From contig NZ_VCIW01000003.1 of assembly GCF_005765165.1 (NCBI RefSeq), forward strand, positions 248,001 through 312,000: a stretch of 64,000 bases of DNA, read 5' to 3'. A program made the position numbers and the translations under genes. The DNA is from Paenibacillus antri (GTDB lineage Bacteria; Bacillota; Bacilli; Paenibacillales; YIM-B00363). Every line of letters starts with the position of its first letter. The stretch's first letter is position 1. The notes beneath the pieces were generated by a model. The model was not told the origin of the DNA. It worked only from the letters and a program-made list of their open reading frames with translations, and ran no database searches. Positions 18,058 through 25,713 of this stretch are shown here, piece after piece.

Positions 18058-18651
18058 ATGACCGATTCCCAGCTGATTCGGGAAATCAAGGACGGCAACG
18101 TTCAGCTCTATAAGGAACTGGTCACGCGTTACGAGCGGAAAATCCTGCTTTTCATCTACCATATGTTGAAAAATTCGCGCATGGATCACATGGCCGAAGA
18201 TATGTGTCAGGAGACGTTCTACAAGGCATACCGGAGCTTACACTCGTTCCGGGAAGTGGAAGCGTCGTTCTCGACTTGGCTGTACACGATCGCCCGGAAT
18301 ACGGTGCTCAGCGAGCTCCGGAAAAATCGGAACGGCAACGTGTATCTTGAAGACAGCGGGTACGAGCCGATCACGTCGACGGAGGCGCTGCCGGAGCAAA
18401 CCGTGCTCCGGAGCGAGAAGGTTCAGATGGTGCGCGAAGCGATCAACAGCTTGCCGGAGAAGCAGCGTTCCGCATTGATCTTGCGTGAGTATGACGGAAT
18501 GGACTACCAAGAAATCGCGAACATTCTCGGGCAAACCGTATCATCCGTCAAATCGTTGTTGTTCCGGGCTAGAGCTAGCGTCAAGACGCAATTGGAGTCT
18601 TACGTGGGGGAACCGATCCTAGAGGAATATGAAGGGATGAAACAACGATGA
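18058..18651 (+). CDS. ECF (sigma-70 family) RNA polymerase sigma factor
   Basis: 197-residue alternative sigma factor with region 2 (residues about 22-90: YKELVTRYERKILLFIYHML, then MAEDMCQETFYKAYRSLHSF and FSTWLYTIARNTVLSELRK) and region 4 (about 130-185: AINSLPEKQRSALILREYDG and YQEIANILGQTVSSVKSLLF). Very strong AAGGAGG before the ATG. The stop overlaps the start of the anti-sigma gene (ATGA), a standard sign of a sigma/anti-sigma pair. It resembles the sigma-W/E branch; the inducing signal cannot be read from sequence, but membrane or envelope stress is common. Confidence 0.93.
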   Translation: MTDSQLIREIKDGNVQLYKELVTRYERKILLFIYHMLKNSRMDHMAEDMCQETFYKAYRSLHSFREVEASFSTWLYTIARNTVLSELRKNRNGNVYLEDSGYEPITSTEALPEQTVLRSEKVQMVREAINSLPEKQRSALILREYDGMDYQEIANILGQTVSSVKSLLFRARASVKTQLESYVGEPILEEYEGMKQR

Positions 18652-19256
18652 AGTGCGAAGAGATCCGGGAGTCGATGCCCGAATATTGGGATAAGCCGGA
18701 AGGCGACTGGAGCCGCGTCCGCGTAGACGAGCACGTAAAGCGCTGCGCGGCGTGCGCGGAAGAGTTCGAACTGTGGCGGGAGAGCGGCGAGCTGCTCCAG
18801 GACATGGAGTGGAGCGAGTCGATCGAGCTGCCGGAGCGCGGGAGGGTATCCGCCGGCGTCATGGACCGCATCTACGCCGACGAAGGCTGGCGGCTGCCGG
18901 TGGCGGATCGGCTGCATGCGATTCCGCATCGCCTGCGGTTGAGGCTGCTCTCGATCGTCGCCGGCTGTCTGGCGATGTTCGGCTGCGCGTTCCTCTACCG
19001 CCTGCTGTCGCCGGACGCGAACGGGGCGGCGCTGCCTAGCTCGGGGCTCATGAGCGTCAACGCCCTCGGGGGCGGCGAGACGAACGAGTTCGCGCTGGCG
19101 GGCATCGAAGGAGTACCGGTCGCTTCGATCGGAGATCCGGTCGTACTGGGCTTGTCGGTCGTGGACTCTTACCCCGACTATCTCTTCGTCTTGTCGATGC
19201 TAGGGCTCATTTGCGCGCTTCTAACGATGAACTGGCTCGCCCGGATCCGGGCGTAA
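18648..19256 (+). CDS. membrane anti-sigma factor with zinc-finger (ZAS/HC2) domain
   Basis: 202 residues. H29-x3-C33-x2-C36 forms the zinc-binding anti-sigma motif in the cytoplasmic N-terminal domain. Transmembrane helices are predicted at about 98-119 and 178-197, separated by a roughly 58-residue extracytoplasmic loop (with little basic or acidic character) that could be the sensor. Coupled to the sigma gene by ATGA. Expected to hold the sigma factor inactive at the membrane until proteolysed. Confidence 0.85.
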   Translation: MKCEEIRESMPEYWDKPEGDWSRVRVDEHVKRCAACAEEFELWRESGELLQDMEWSESIELPERGRVSAGVMDRIYADEGWRLPVADRLHAIPHRLRLRLLSIVAGCLAMFGCAFLYRLLSPDANGAALPSSGLMSVNALGGGETNEFALAGIEGVPVASIGDPVVLGLSVVDSYPDYLFVLSMLGLICALLTMNWLARIRA

Positions 19257-19288
19257 GCCATTACGATAATTTCATACCGATTCGCGGA

Positions 19289-19316
19289 AGGCGCCTGCGC
19301 GAGGGCGTCTCTTTTT
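19289..19316 (+). terminator. terminator after anti-sigma gene
   Basis: Eight-pair stem (19289-19296 with 19303-19310, two G-T pairs), loop GCGCGA, then CTTTTT. Moderate strength. Confidence 0.65.
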
Positions 19317-19420
19317 GTGCCCAAAATTCGAAAAAAGATGCTTCCCGGCGAATACTTTTTGCAAAATGCCCAATAATGGGTAACAAAAGCAAGAGAATTC
19401 GAAAGGCGGGACGTCAAACG

Positions 19421-20713
19421 ATGAATTTAGCTGACATGCTGAGCTATGCGGACATTCACCAGTTGAACCGAATCGCCGATCATTACGCATGCGATTGCAA
19501 CACGAACTCCAAGAGAGAATTGATTCAATCGATCCTCAACACCTTAAATCGCAAGGACGTGTTTGAACGGTATGTCGAGACGCTGTCGGTGGAAGACATC
19601 CGGTTTCTGAATTCGCTCGTGTTCGATCCGAGAGACGCCTATTCGCTCGAGGAGCTGCTGGCCAGGGCGCAGATCAGCCGCTACGAGGCGGCGAAGCCGG
19701 GCGTGATCGGGGCCGCGCCTTCGGAAGCGGGGAGCGAAATCCTGTCGACGATCACGGTCGATCTGAGGGGCCGGGACGACGCCAAGCCTGCGAAGAAAGA
19801 GCTTAAGAAGCGGGAGTCGAAAAAGGCGAAGCCGCCCGCGGAGCCCGAGCCTCCTCAGTGGAGCCCTCGGCAGATGATCGTGAAATTCGCGCATCAAGGG
19901 TGGCTGTTTAACGGGTATTCCCATCATACGAAGTATTTATACCAAGTGCCGGCGGACCTGAAGCGGCGATTCGGCGATTCGCTGGCCCGCACCTTCCAGA
20001 AACAGCTTCGCGTCATCGACGAGCCGAGCGCATACCGGGACGAGCAGCGGATGCTCGTAGAGGATATCGGCAAGTTCCTGTCGTTCGCGGATCGGTACGA
20101 GGTGGAGCTGAACGCCGAGGGCACGATGTACAAGCGGTCCCAACAGATGATTCTGGAGACGTTCAACGTGAAAGAGGAGTTGGTGGGCAAGGGCGGATGG
20201 CGGTTCGGGTACGGACGGAAAATTAAAGATTACCCCAATCGCTTCTCTCTAATTTACGATTATTGTTTCTATAACGGACTGATCGACGAAGCGGACGGAA
20301 TGCTGCTATTGACCGAAAAGGGCCGCGCCCAGCTTCTCGAAGGCCGGCCGGCGGATCCCGGAGTCGTATATCAATTTTGGCTGAAGCTGTATAAGAACCC
20401 AATCCATAACGTGCAAACGCTCGTGCATTGGATCGATCGGCTGGCCGGAAGCTGGGTGACGCTGGAAACATTGTCGCGGGTGCTGACGCCTTTGATCAGG
20501 CCGTATTATTACGACTCTCCGGAATCGATTCTCACGAACCGGATCGTCCTGATGATGATGCACCAAGGGCTGCTCCGCATCGGCGAGCACCCGGAAGAAG
20601 GCACCGTGGTCGAGATGACGAAGCTTGGGAGCAGCATCGTGCGGGGCGTGTACGTTCCGGACGACGAAAAAATCGCGCTGCCGGCCGACGCGGCTCCGGA
20701 AGCGGCTCCGTAA
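19421..20713 (+). CDS. conserved-looking protein of unknown function
   Basis: 430 residues from the ATG at 19421 (MNLADMLSYADIHQLNRIAD), preceded by AAAGGCGGGA. The N-terminal 90 residues are helical and resemble a SAP-like or helicase-accessory helical domain. Residues about 120-150 are a highly charged linker rich in K, E and P (KKELKKRESKKAKPPAEPEP). The remaining 280 residues look like an alpha-helical winged-helix-containing globular region, vaguely like the N-terminal part of XPB-type helicase-associated proteins. No catalytic motif or membrane segment seen. In Bacillus the TPR gene ypiA occupies this place, but no TPR pattern is visible here. Confidence 0.8.
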   Translation: MNLADMLSYADIHQLNRIADHYACDCNTNSKRELIQSILNTLNRKDVFERYVETLSVEDIRFLNSLVFDPRDAYSLEELLARAQISRYEAAKPGVIGAAPSEAGSEILSTITVDLRGRDDAKPAKKELKKRESKKAKPPAEPEPPQWSPRQMIVKFAHQGWLFNGYSHHTKYLYQVPADLKRRFGDSLARTFQKQLRVIDEPSAYRDEQRMLVEDIGKFLSFADRYEVELNAEGTMYKRSQQMILETFNVKEELVGKGGWRFGYGRKIKDYPNRFSLIYDYCFYNGLIDEADGMLLLTEKGRAQLLEGRPADPGVVYQFWLKLYKNPIHNVQTLVHWIDRLAGSWVTLETLSRVLTPLIRPYYYDSPESILTNRIVLMMMHQGLLRIGEHPEEGTVVEMTKLGSSIVRGVYVPDDEKIALPADAAPEAAP

Positions 20714-20717
20714 CGAG

Positions 20718-20743
20718 GCGTTCGCCCGCCGCCGGGCGAATGC
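20718..20743. other. strong hairpin without T-run
   Basis: 11-bp stem (20718-20728 with 20733-20743), loop CCGC, immediately after the stop of the unknown gene at 19421-20713. No U-tract follows, so it may protect the 3' end of the mRNA or be a weak terminator. The rest of 20744-20884 holds a TATAAT at 20796-20801 with a poor -35, a possible promoter for the IDEAL-domain gene. Confidence 0.4.
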
Positions 20744-20884
20744 ATATTCCAACGGCATGAGGGTATTCGCCTTCGTCGGCGCCTCGCCCGACGAATATAA
20801 TTTTTCTAGAAGGATACGCTCCGACGGTTCGCGAGGTCCGTCGGTCGCATGGGGCGTGCGTCTTCAAGGGATGGAGGGTGACGT

Positions 20885-21076
20885 ATGGATAATAAAATGG
20901 TTCCGGCTAACGAAGCGTTCCGACTGCTAATGGCGGAACTGATCGTGGACAAAGCCATACGCGACTACCGGGAGAAAGAACTGTACCGCGAGATCGACAG
21001 GGCTTTGGCGCAGGGAGACGAAGCGGCGTTCCTGTTATTGACGAGCGAGCTTCGGTCGTTGCAGGGCATCGCATAG
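20885..21076 (+). CDS. IDEAL-domain protein
   Basis: 63 residues; the C-terminal half LYREIDRALAQGDEAAFLLL matches the short IDEAL domain (the I-D-x-A-L core appears as IDRAL). In Bacillus YpiB, encoded at the same place before ypiF-qcrA, the IDEAL domain is a C-terminal extension of a larger protein; here it stands alone. GGAGGGTGACGT precedes the ATG. IDEAL domains are thought to mediate small protein-protein contacts (for example in ComK control); the partner here is unknown. Confidence 0.8.
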   Translation: MDNKMVPANEAFRLLMAELIVDKAIRDYREKELYREIDRALAQGDEAAFLLLTSELRSLQGIA

Positions 21077-21094
21077 CGACTCGACATGGGAATC

Positions 21095-21124
21095 GGTCTA
21101 TGCCCGAGGGGCATAGACCTTTTT
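21095..21124 (+). terminator. strong intrinsic terminator
   Basis: Perfect 11-bp stem (21095-21105 with 21109-21119), three-base loop, five T. Ends the IDEAL-domain transcript. Confidence 0.92.
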
Positions 21125-21229
21125 GGCTTCGTCGGTGGTGTCCGCCCCGCGGATGTGTTAGATTGAGGGGAGTGTCCGGCGGCGGGAACGCCGAAACGGA
21201 CGGAATGGAGACACAAGGCGGGATCGAAA

Positions 21230-21667
21230 ATGAAATTCAGCGAAATCGAACGGGAGCGGTGGGCGGAGCTGCAGCCGTATCTGGACACTGCGCTGCTGCC
21301 CCTAAGCGGACTGACGGGGAAGGAGTCGCCGTACGAGGCTACGGCGGCGCTGGAGCGGCTGCGCGACGCGCTGGACCCGATCGAACAAGCGTATCGAGGA
21401 CGCGTCGTAACGTACCCGGCGCTTCATTACGCGTCGGACGACGAGTCGCTCGCGGCGTTGACGGACGAGCTTTGCGAGCGCCTGAAGCGGAGCGGCTTCC
21501 GGTACTGCGTCGTCGTGACGGGAGAATCGAGGCTAAGGGGGTTGACCGTACGGAACGCGTCCGCGGTACTGGGGCCGGAGCCCGAGACGAAGGAGGCGCC
21601 GAGTGAGTTATATCGCTCCTACGCGAAGCGGACGATCGAAGGAATGTGGCGCGGAGCGGACGCGTGA
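21230..21667 (+). CDS. ypiF: DUF2487 family protein (YpiF-like)
   Basis: 145-residue soluble protein beginning MKFSEIERERWAELQPYLDTALLPL, which has the W..A..YIDTA..P pattern of YpiF. Position immediately before qcrABC is the same as in B. subtilis. Function unknown. A weak Shine-Dalgarno (AAGGCGGG) precedes the ATG. Called by N-terminal similarity and synteny. Confidence 0.75.
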   Translation: MKFSEIERERWAELQPYLDTALLPLSGLTGKESPYEATAALERLRDALDPIEQAYRGRVVTYPALHYASDDESLAALTDELCERLKRSGFRYCVVVTGESRLRGLTVRNASAVLGPEPETKEAPSELYRSYAKRTIEGMWRGADA

Positions 21668-21754
21668 GCCGGATCGGCGGAGGCGAGTTGTGACAATTTC
21701 GCAACAGTTTCCCGCGGATCGCGGCGCAACGGCGGTTTGCCGAGTTGCGCTTTC

Positions 21755-21783
21755 TTGACGCCCCCTATGCCGTAAGCTATTAT
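21755..21783 (+). promoter_or_regulatory. promoter of qcrABC
   Basis: TTGACG (21755-21760), 17-bp spacer, TATTAT (21778-21783), with an overlapping TATAAT at 21781-21786. Transcription would begin near 21790, about 65 bases before qcrA. Confidence 0.75.
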
Positions 21784-21853
21784 AATTATGACTTTGCATG
21801 TACAATTTTCAAGGCAAGATTTGACAGGTTTCGGCAAAGGGGGGTAACCGAAT

Positions 21854-22399
21854 ATGAGCGAACATCAACAACATGGAAACCACGAGTCCGAACACAAGGA
21901 GACGAAGCGGCGCGAGATGTCCCGCCGTCAGTTTCTTTCCTATACGCTTGGCGGGGCCAGCGCGTTCATGGCGGCAGGCGTCGTCATCCCGATGCTCCGT
22001 TTTGCCGTTGATCCGGTGCTCCAGGCGAAAGGCGCGGGCACGCTCGTGAAGGTGGTCGAGGTCGACAAGATTACAGAAGAGCCGGCATCGTTCACGTTCA
22101 ACGTGCATCAAGTGGACGGATGGTACGAAAGCGATCCGGAAATGGTCGCATGGATTTCCAAAGACGCGGACGGCAACATCTTTGCGCTGTCTCCGGTGTG
22201 CAAGCACTTGGGCTGCGCGGTCAACTGGAACACGAACGCAGAATACCAGAACCAGTATTTCTGTCCTTGTCACGGCGCGCATTACACGAAGGAAGGCAAG
22301 AACTTGGCAATCGCGCCGGCGCCGCTGGACGAATACCAGGTAGAGATTCAAGAAGGCTTCGTATACTTAGGACCGATCAAACCGAACGAACGGGTGTAA
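21854..22399 (+). CDS. qcrA: menaquinol:cytochrome c reductase Rieske iron-sulfur subunit
   Basis: 181 residues. [2Fe-2S] ligands C116-x-H118 and C137-x2-H140, with C121 and C139 placed for the disulfide. The N-terminus has a twin-arginine motif (SRRQFL) before a hydrophobic helix, fitting Tat export with an uncleaved anchor. Transfers electrons from menaquinol to the QcrC haem. First gene of the qcrABC operon. Confidence 0.96.
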   Translation: MSEHQQHGNHESEHKETKRREMSRRQFLSYTLGGASAFMAAGVVIPMLRFAVDPVLQAKGAGTLVKVVEVDKITEEPASFTFNVHQVDGWYESDPEMVAWISKDADGNIFALSPVCKHLGCAVNWNTNAEYQNQYFCPCHGAHYTKEGKNLAIAPAPLDEYQVEIQEGFVYLGPIKPNERV

Positions 22400-22417
22400 G
22401 AGGAGGCGTAAAGTCGC

Positions 22418-23089
22418 ATGTTAAAAACCGTATACAACTGGATCGACGAACGTCTCGACATTACGCCGATCTGGAGGGACGTGGCGGATCACGAGGTGCC
22501 GGAGCACGTAAACCCGGCGCATCACTTCTCCGCGTTCGTTTATTGCTTCGGCGGGTTGACGTTCTTCATCACCGTCATTCAGATTTTGTCGGGGATGTTC
22601 CTGACGATGTACTACGTCCCGGATATCGTGAACGCCTACGCGTCCGTCGACTACTTGCAGCATAAGGTCGCGTTCGGCGTCATCGTCCGCGGCATGCATC
22701 ACTGGGGCGCGAGCCTCGTTATCGTCATGATGTTCCTGCACACGCTTCGCGTGTTCTTCACGGGTTCGTACAAACATCCGCGCGAGATGAACTGGGTCGT
22801 CGGGATGCTGATCTTCGGCGTCATGCTCGGTCTCGGCTTCACCGGATACTTGCTGCCGTGGGACAACAAAGCGTACTTCGCGACCAAGGTCGGCATTCAG
22901 ATCGCGGCGTCCGTGCCGTTCATCGGCGAATCGATCAAGGTGTTCTTACAGGGCGGAGACATCGTAGGCGCGCAGACGATCGCCCGATTCTTCGCATTGC
23001 ACGTATTCTTCTTACCGGCTGTTCTGCTTGCGCTTCTCGCGGGGCACTTCTTCCTGATTCGGAAGCAGGGCATCTCCGGACCGTTGTGA
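22418..23089 (+). CDS. qcrB: menaquinol:cytochrome c reductase cytochrome b subunit
   Basis: 223-residue, four-helix cytochrome b6-type subunit. Haem-binding His pairs are visible in the second helix (RGMHHWGASLVIVMMFLHTLRVF) and in the fourth (FFALHVFFLPAVLLALLAGHFF). Begins LKTVYNWIDERLDITPIW, typical of Bacillus QcrB. Shine-Dalgarno GAGGAGG. Twenty bases before qcrC. Confidence 0.96.
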   Translation: MLKTVYNWIDERLDITPIWRDVADHEVPEHVNPAHHFSAFVYCFGGLTFFITVIQILSGMFLTMYYVPDIVNAYASVDYLQHKVAFGVIVRGMHHWGASLVIVMMFLHTLRVFFTGSYKHPREMNWVVGMLIFGVMLGLGFTGYLLPWDNKAYFATKVGIQIAASVPFIGESIKVFLQGGDIVGAQTIARFFALHVFFLPAVLLALLAGHFFLIRKQGISGPL

Positions 23090-23108
23090 TAAGGGGGTAA
23101 CATTAGCT

Positions 23109-24017
23109 ATGGCCGGTTCGCATCATAACGGTAAAGACAACAACGAAAAGATCGTTTACGTCGGCGACTCGCGGGTCCCGAAGCCTACGAAGGTTCATAC
23201 GCCGCTTGACTATTCGGCATTCCCGGGCAAGTCCGAAGCGTTCATCCCGAACTTCCTGCTGAAGGAATGGATGGTCGGTTGCGTAGCGTTAGTAGGCGTC
23301 CTCGTCTTGGTGGTCTCTCATCCGGCGCCGCTCGGCTACCCGGCGGATCCGACGAACACCGGCTTCATTCCGATGCCGGACTGGTACTTCTTGTTCATGT
23401 ACCAGCTGCTGAAGTATCCGTACATGTCCGACCAGTTCATCGTACTCGGTACGGTGGGCATCCCGGGCCTCGCATTCGGCGGCCTGCTGCTCGCACCGTT
23501 CCTCGACCGCTCCCCGGAGCGCCGCTTCTACCGGCGTCCGGTGACGTCCGCGATGATGCTCTTATCTCTTGCCGCGATCGTCTACTTGACGAACGTATCT
23601 TGGACGCACTATCAACACGAGCTCGAAGTGAACGGCATCGTGCCGGAGCATATCGAGCGCGAAGAGAAGATGCGCGAAGAGCGCGAAGCGATCAAGAACG
23701 GCGAGGAGCCGCCGAAGGAAGCGGAATCGGTCGTGTTCGCGGACGATCCGGCTGCGGAGATTTATCAGAAGGCGACTTGCATCCAGTGCCACGGCACTGA
23801 CATGAGAGGCGCCGCAGCTTCGCTGATCGGCATCGGCGACAAGTACACGGAAGAAGAGATCGCCGATATCGTGCACAACGGCAAGGGCGGTATGATGCCG
23901 CAATACGACGCTAACATCGAACAAGGCCTCACGGCCGAAGAGATGGACGCGTTGATCGCATGGCTCGCGCTGCAGAAAGCCGAGAACGAAGGCAAAGAAG
24001 CGCCGGCGGCGCACTAA
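23109..24017 (+). CDS. qcrC: menaquinol:cytochrome c reductase subunit IV/cytochrome c fusion
   Basis: 302 residues: three membrane helices like cytochrome b6f subunit IV (with PDWYFLFMYQLLKYPYM), then a C-terminal cytochrome c domain with one haem site C224-IQ-C227-H228 and a distal Met (probably in MMPQYD). This fusion is typical of Bacilli. The haem domain is on the outer face. Confidence 0.96.
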   Translation: MAGSHHNGKDNNEKIVYVGDSRVPKPTKVHTPLDYSAFPGKSEAFIPNFLLKEWMVGCVALVGVLVLVVSHPAPLGYPADPTNTGFIPMPDWYFLFMYQLLKYPYMSDQFIVLGTVGIPGLAFGGLLLAPFLDRSPERRFYRRPVTSAMMLLSLAAIVYLTNVSWTHYQHELEVNGIVPEHIEREEKMREEREAIKNGEEPPKEAESVVFADDPAAEIYQKATCIQCHGTDMRGAAASLIGIGDKYTEEEIADIVHNGKGGMMPQYDANIEQGLTAEEMDALIAWLALQKAENEGKEAPAAH

Positions 24018-24033
24018 GCGCAACGACATAGAC

Positions 24034-24069
24034 TCGACCCGATCGCCTAGCCGCGGTCGGGTCGATTTT
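24034..24069 (+). terminator. terminator after qcrC
   Basis: Nine-bp perfect stem (24034-24042 with 24057-24065), 14-base loop, only four T. Partial termination with read-through into the next gene is possible because that gene starts 20 bases later. Confidence 0.6.
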
Positions 24070-24089
24070 CTTAAGGAGTGAATCCGCGA

Positions 24090-24767
24090 GTGATCGACCG
24101 AATCTCTTGGCTGTGGGGCCGTTCGCTGCTGCTCTCCCCTTGGTTTCTGCAAGCGTTGCTGTGGGTCAACGTCTTAGGTACGCTGTACGGATACGAATGG
24201 TATCGGGGGCAGTTGGTACGAACTTGGAACGAGTACGGGGAATGGTTGGTCGTCTTCGTGCCCGACAGTCCGACGGCGAGTTTATTTTTCAGCATTACGA
24301 TCTTGTATTTGATCCGCGACGCATCGCGGGCGCGTCGAGGCGTAGAGACGCTGAAGCCTGCCGGAAGCGGCTCCCCGCTCAGCTGGCGAGGCGTCTGGGA
24401 GGGGCTCGCGGTCATCACGCAGGTGAAATACGGCATCTGGGCGGTGTCGATCATCTTCTGGGGCGCTTCGCAAGGGGATACGATCGTGTGGCAGGAGTGG
24501 ATGCTGGTGGCGTCCCACTCGGCGATGGCGATCGAGGCGCTGCTCTACATGCGCTTCTACCGTTTCACGGCGCTCGCCGTCGCGATCGGAGCGGCGTGGA
24601 CGCTGACGAACGATTACATCGATTACGCGTTCGGCGTATTTCCGTACTTGCCCGCGCCGCTGTACGACAATGTCGGCGAGGTGCAGCTGTTTACCGTATC
24701 GCTATCCGTACTCGGCATCGCGTGCGCCTTCCTGGGCGTACGTCTTGCCGCAAAATATCGCGTCTAA
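24090..24767 (+). CDS. ypjA: DUF1405 family membrane protein (YpjA-like)
   Basis: 225 residues, about five transmembrane helices, starting VIDRISWLWGRSLLLSPWFL. GTG at 24090 is chosen because AAGGAG at 24073-24078 gives a proper spacing; the GTG at 24078 overlaps that site. Same location after qcrC as ypjA in B. subtilis. Function unknown; conserved aromatic and Asn/Asp residues in helices (for example NDYIDYAFGVFPYLP) suggest a small-molecule or lipid role but this cannot be settled. Confidence 0.85.
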   Translation: MIDRISWLWGRSLLLSPWFLQALLWVNVLGTLYGYEWYRGQLVRTWNEYGEWLVVFVPDSPTASLFFSITILYLIRDASRARRGVETLKPAGSGSPLSWRGVWEGLAVITQVKYGIWAVSIIFWGASQGDTIVWQEWMLVASHSAMAIEALLYMRFYRFTALAVAIGAAWTLTNDYIDYAFGVFPYLPAPLYDNVGEVQLFTVSLSVLGIACAFLGVRLAAKYRV

Positions 24768-24771
24768 ACCG

Positions 24772-24809
24772 GGACATCCCTCCATATCATGATGATAGGA
24801 GGGATGTCC
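24772..24809 (+). promoter_or_regulatory. hairpin sequestering the ypjB ribosome-binding site
   Basis: Perfect 12-bp stem (24772-24783 with 24798-24809), with a further four pairs inside the loop. The 3' arm contains the AGGAGGGATGT ribosome site of ypjB, whose ATG begins at 24811. There is no T-run, so it is not a terminator. In a read-through transcript from ypjA the ribosome site would be buried. Confidence 0.7.
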
Positions 24810-24810
24810 A

Positions 24811-25698
24811 ATGGTGTTTTTCGGGCGATTTCGCCGTTACGCCTTGATCGCGGTCGGCGCGGCGACGCTTCTGTTCGCGGCCGGCTGCGGGTCGGACGAG
24901 CCGGTCCCGGAAGCGGAAGCGAAGAAGGTCGTAACGGACGTGCAGCGACAGACGATGCGGTTAATGAACGATGCCGCCGAAGGGGCGTACCAAAGCGTGC
25001 AGAAAGGCGACCTGGAGCAGACGAAGGTTCGCGTGGCTCAATTGTCCGTCTTATCGACGAAGCTGTCTTACGAAGGGCTGGCGACCGTGGAAGGGATCGA
25101 AGCGGTGACCGGTTCGATCAACGCGGCGATGCGCGCGTTGAACGCGTCGTCTCCGGACCGGCAGTCGACGACGATGAAGGTCGCCTCCGCGCGACTCGCG
25201 GTGGACGCGTTGTCGCACCGGGAGCAGCCGATGTGGCTCGGCTTCCGCGATACGCTGACGGGCGATCTGGAGAAGATGGCGATGGCCGTCGAGGCGAGGA
25301 ACGATCCGGCGGCAAGCGAAGCGCTCGCTTCGTGGCGGGGGCATCTGACGATCGTTCGTCCCGCCGTCGTCGTGTCTCGCAGCGCGTCCGAGGCGGTGAA
25401 GCTCGATTCGATCACGGCGTTCCTTACGAACGCCCTTCGTTCGGGCGATTGGGACGGTCTTCGGCAGGCGATGCCGAACCTGGAGGCGGCGCTCGGGGAA
25501 GTGTTCGCGGAGCAGGATCGGGAGACGACGGTCACGCCGCTCGCGCCGACGGCGGAGCCGCCGCATCCGATTCTTTGGTCGTTGGGTCTCGGGGCGTTCA
25601 TCGTGTCGGTGCTGACTTACGTCGCGTGGAGACGATACGAGGCCGATCAAGGCGTGGCGAGAGTGAAGACGGAGCGGGATTTCGAAGGGCGAGGCTGA
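24811..25698 (+). CDS. ypjB: sporulation protein YpjB-like lipoprotein
   Basis: 295 residues. N-terminal signal with lipobox ending LFAAGC, so Cys26 should be lipidated; a helical extracytoplasmic domain follows; a single C-terminal membrane helix (about 253-272, LWSLGLGAFIVSVLTYVAW) is the hallmark of the YpjB family. YpjB genes are associated with sporulation in Bacillus. Located after ypjA as in B. subtilis. Translation may be limited by the hairpin over its ribosome site. Confidence 0.82.
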   Translation: MVFFGRFRRYALIAVGAATLLFAAGCGSDEPVPEAEAKKVVTDVQRQTMRLMNDAAEGAYQSVQKGDLEQTKVRVAQLSVLSTKLSYEGLATVEGIEAVTGSINAAMRALNASSPDRQSTTMKVASARLAVDALSHREQPMWLGFRDTLTGDLEKMAMAVEARNDPAASEALASWRGHLTIVRPAVVVSRSASEAVKLDSITAFLTNALRSGDWDGLRQAMPNLEAALGEVFAEQDRETTVTPLAPTAEPPHPILWSLGLGAFIVSVLTYVAWRRYEADQGVARVKTERDFEGRG

Positions 25699-25713
25699 GA
25701 CCTCGCCTTTTTT
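25688..25713 (+). terminator. terminator of ypjB
   Basis: Seven-bp G+C stem (25688-25694 with 25701-25707), six-base loop, six T. It overlaps the ypjB stop and touches the end of the convergent YitT-family gene. Confidence 0.85.

Noticed and set aside
21339-21704. Minus-strand frame opposite the DUF2487 gene
   Set aside because: No ribosome site, Arg/Ser/Pro-rich, antisense to a syntenic gene.
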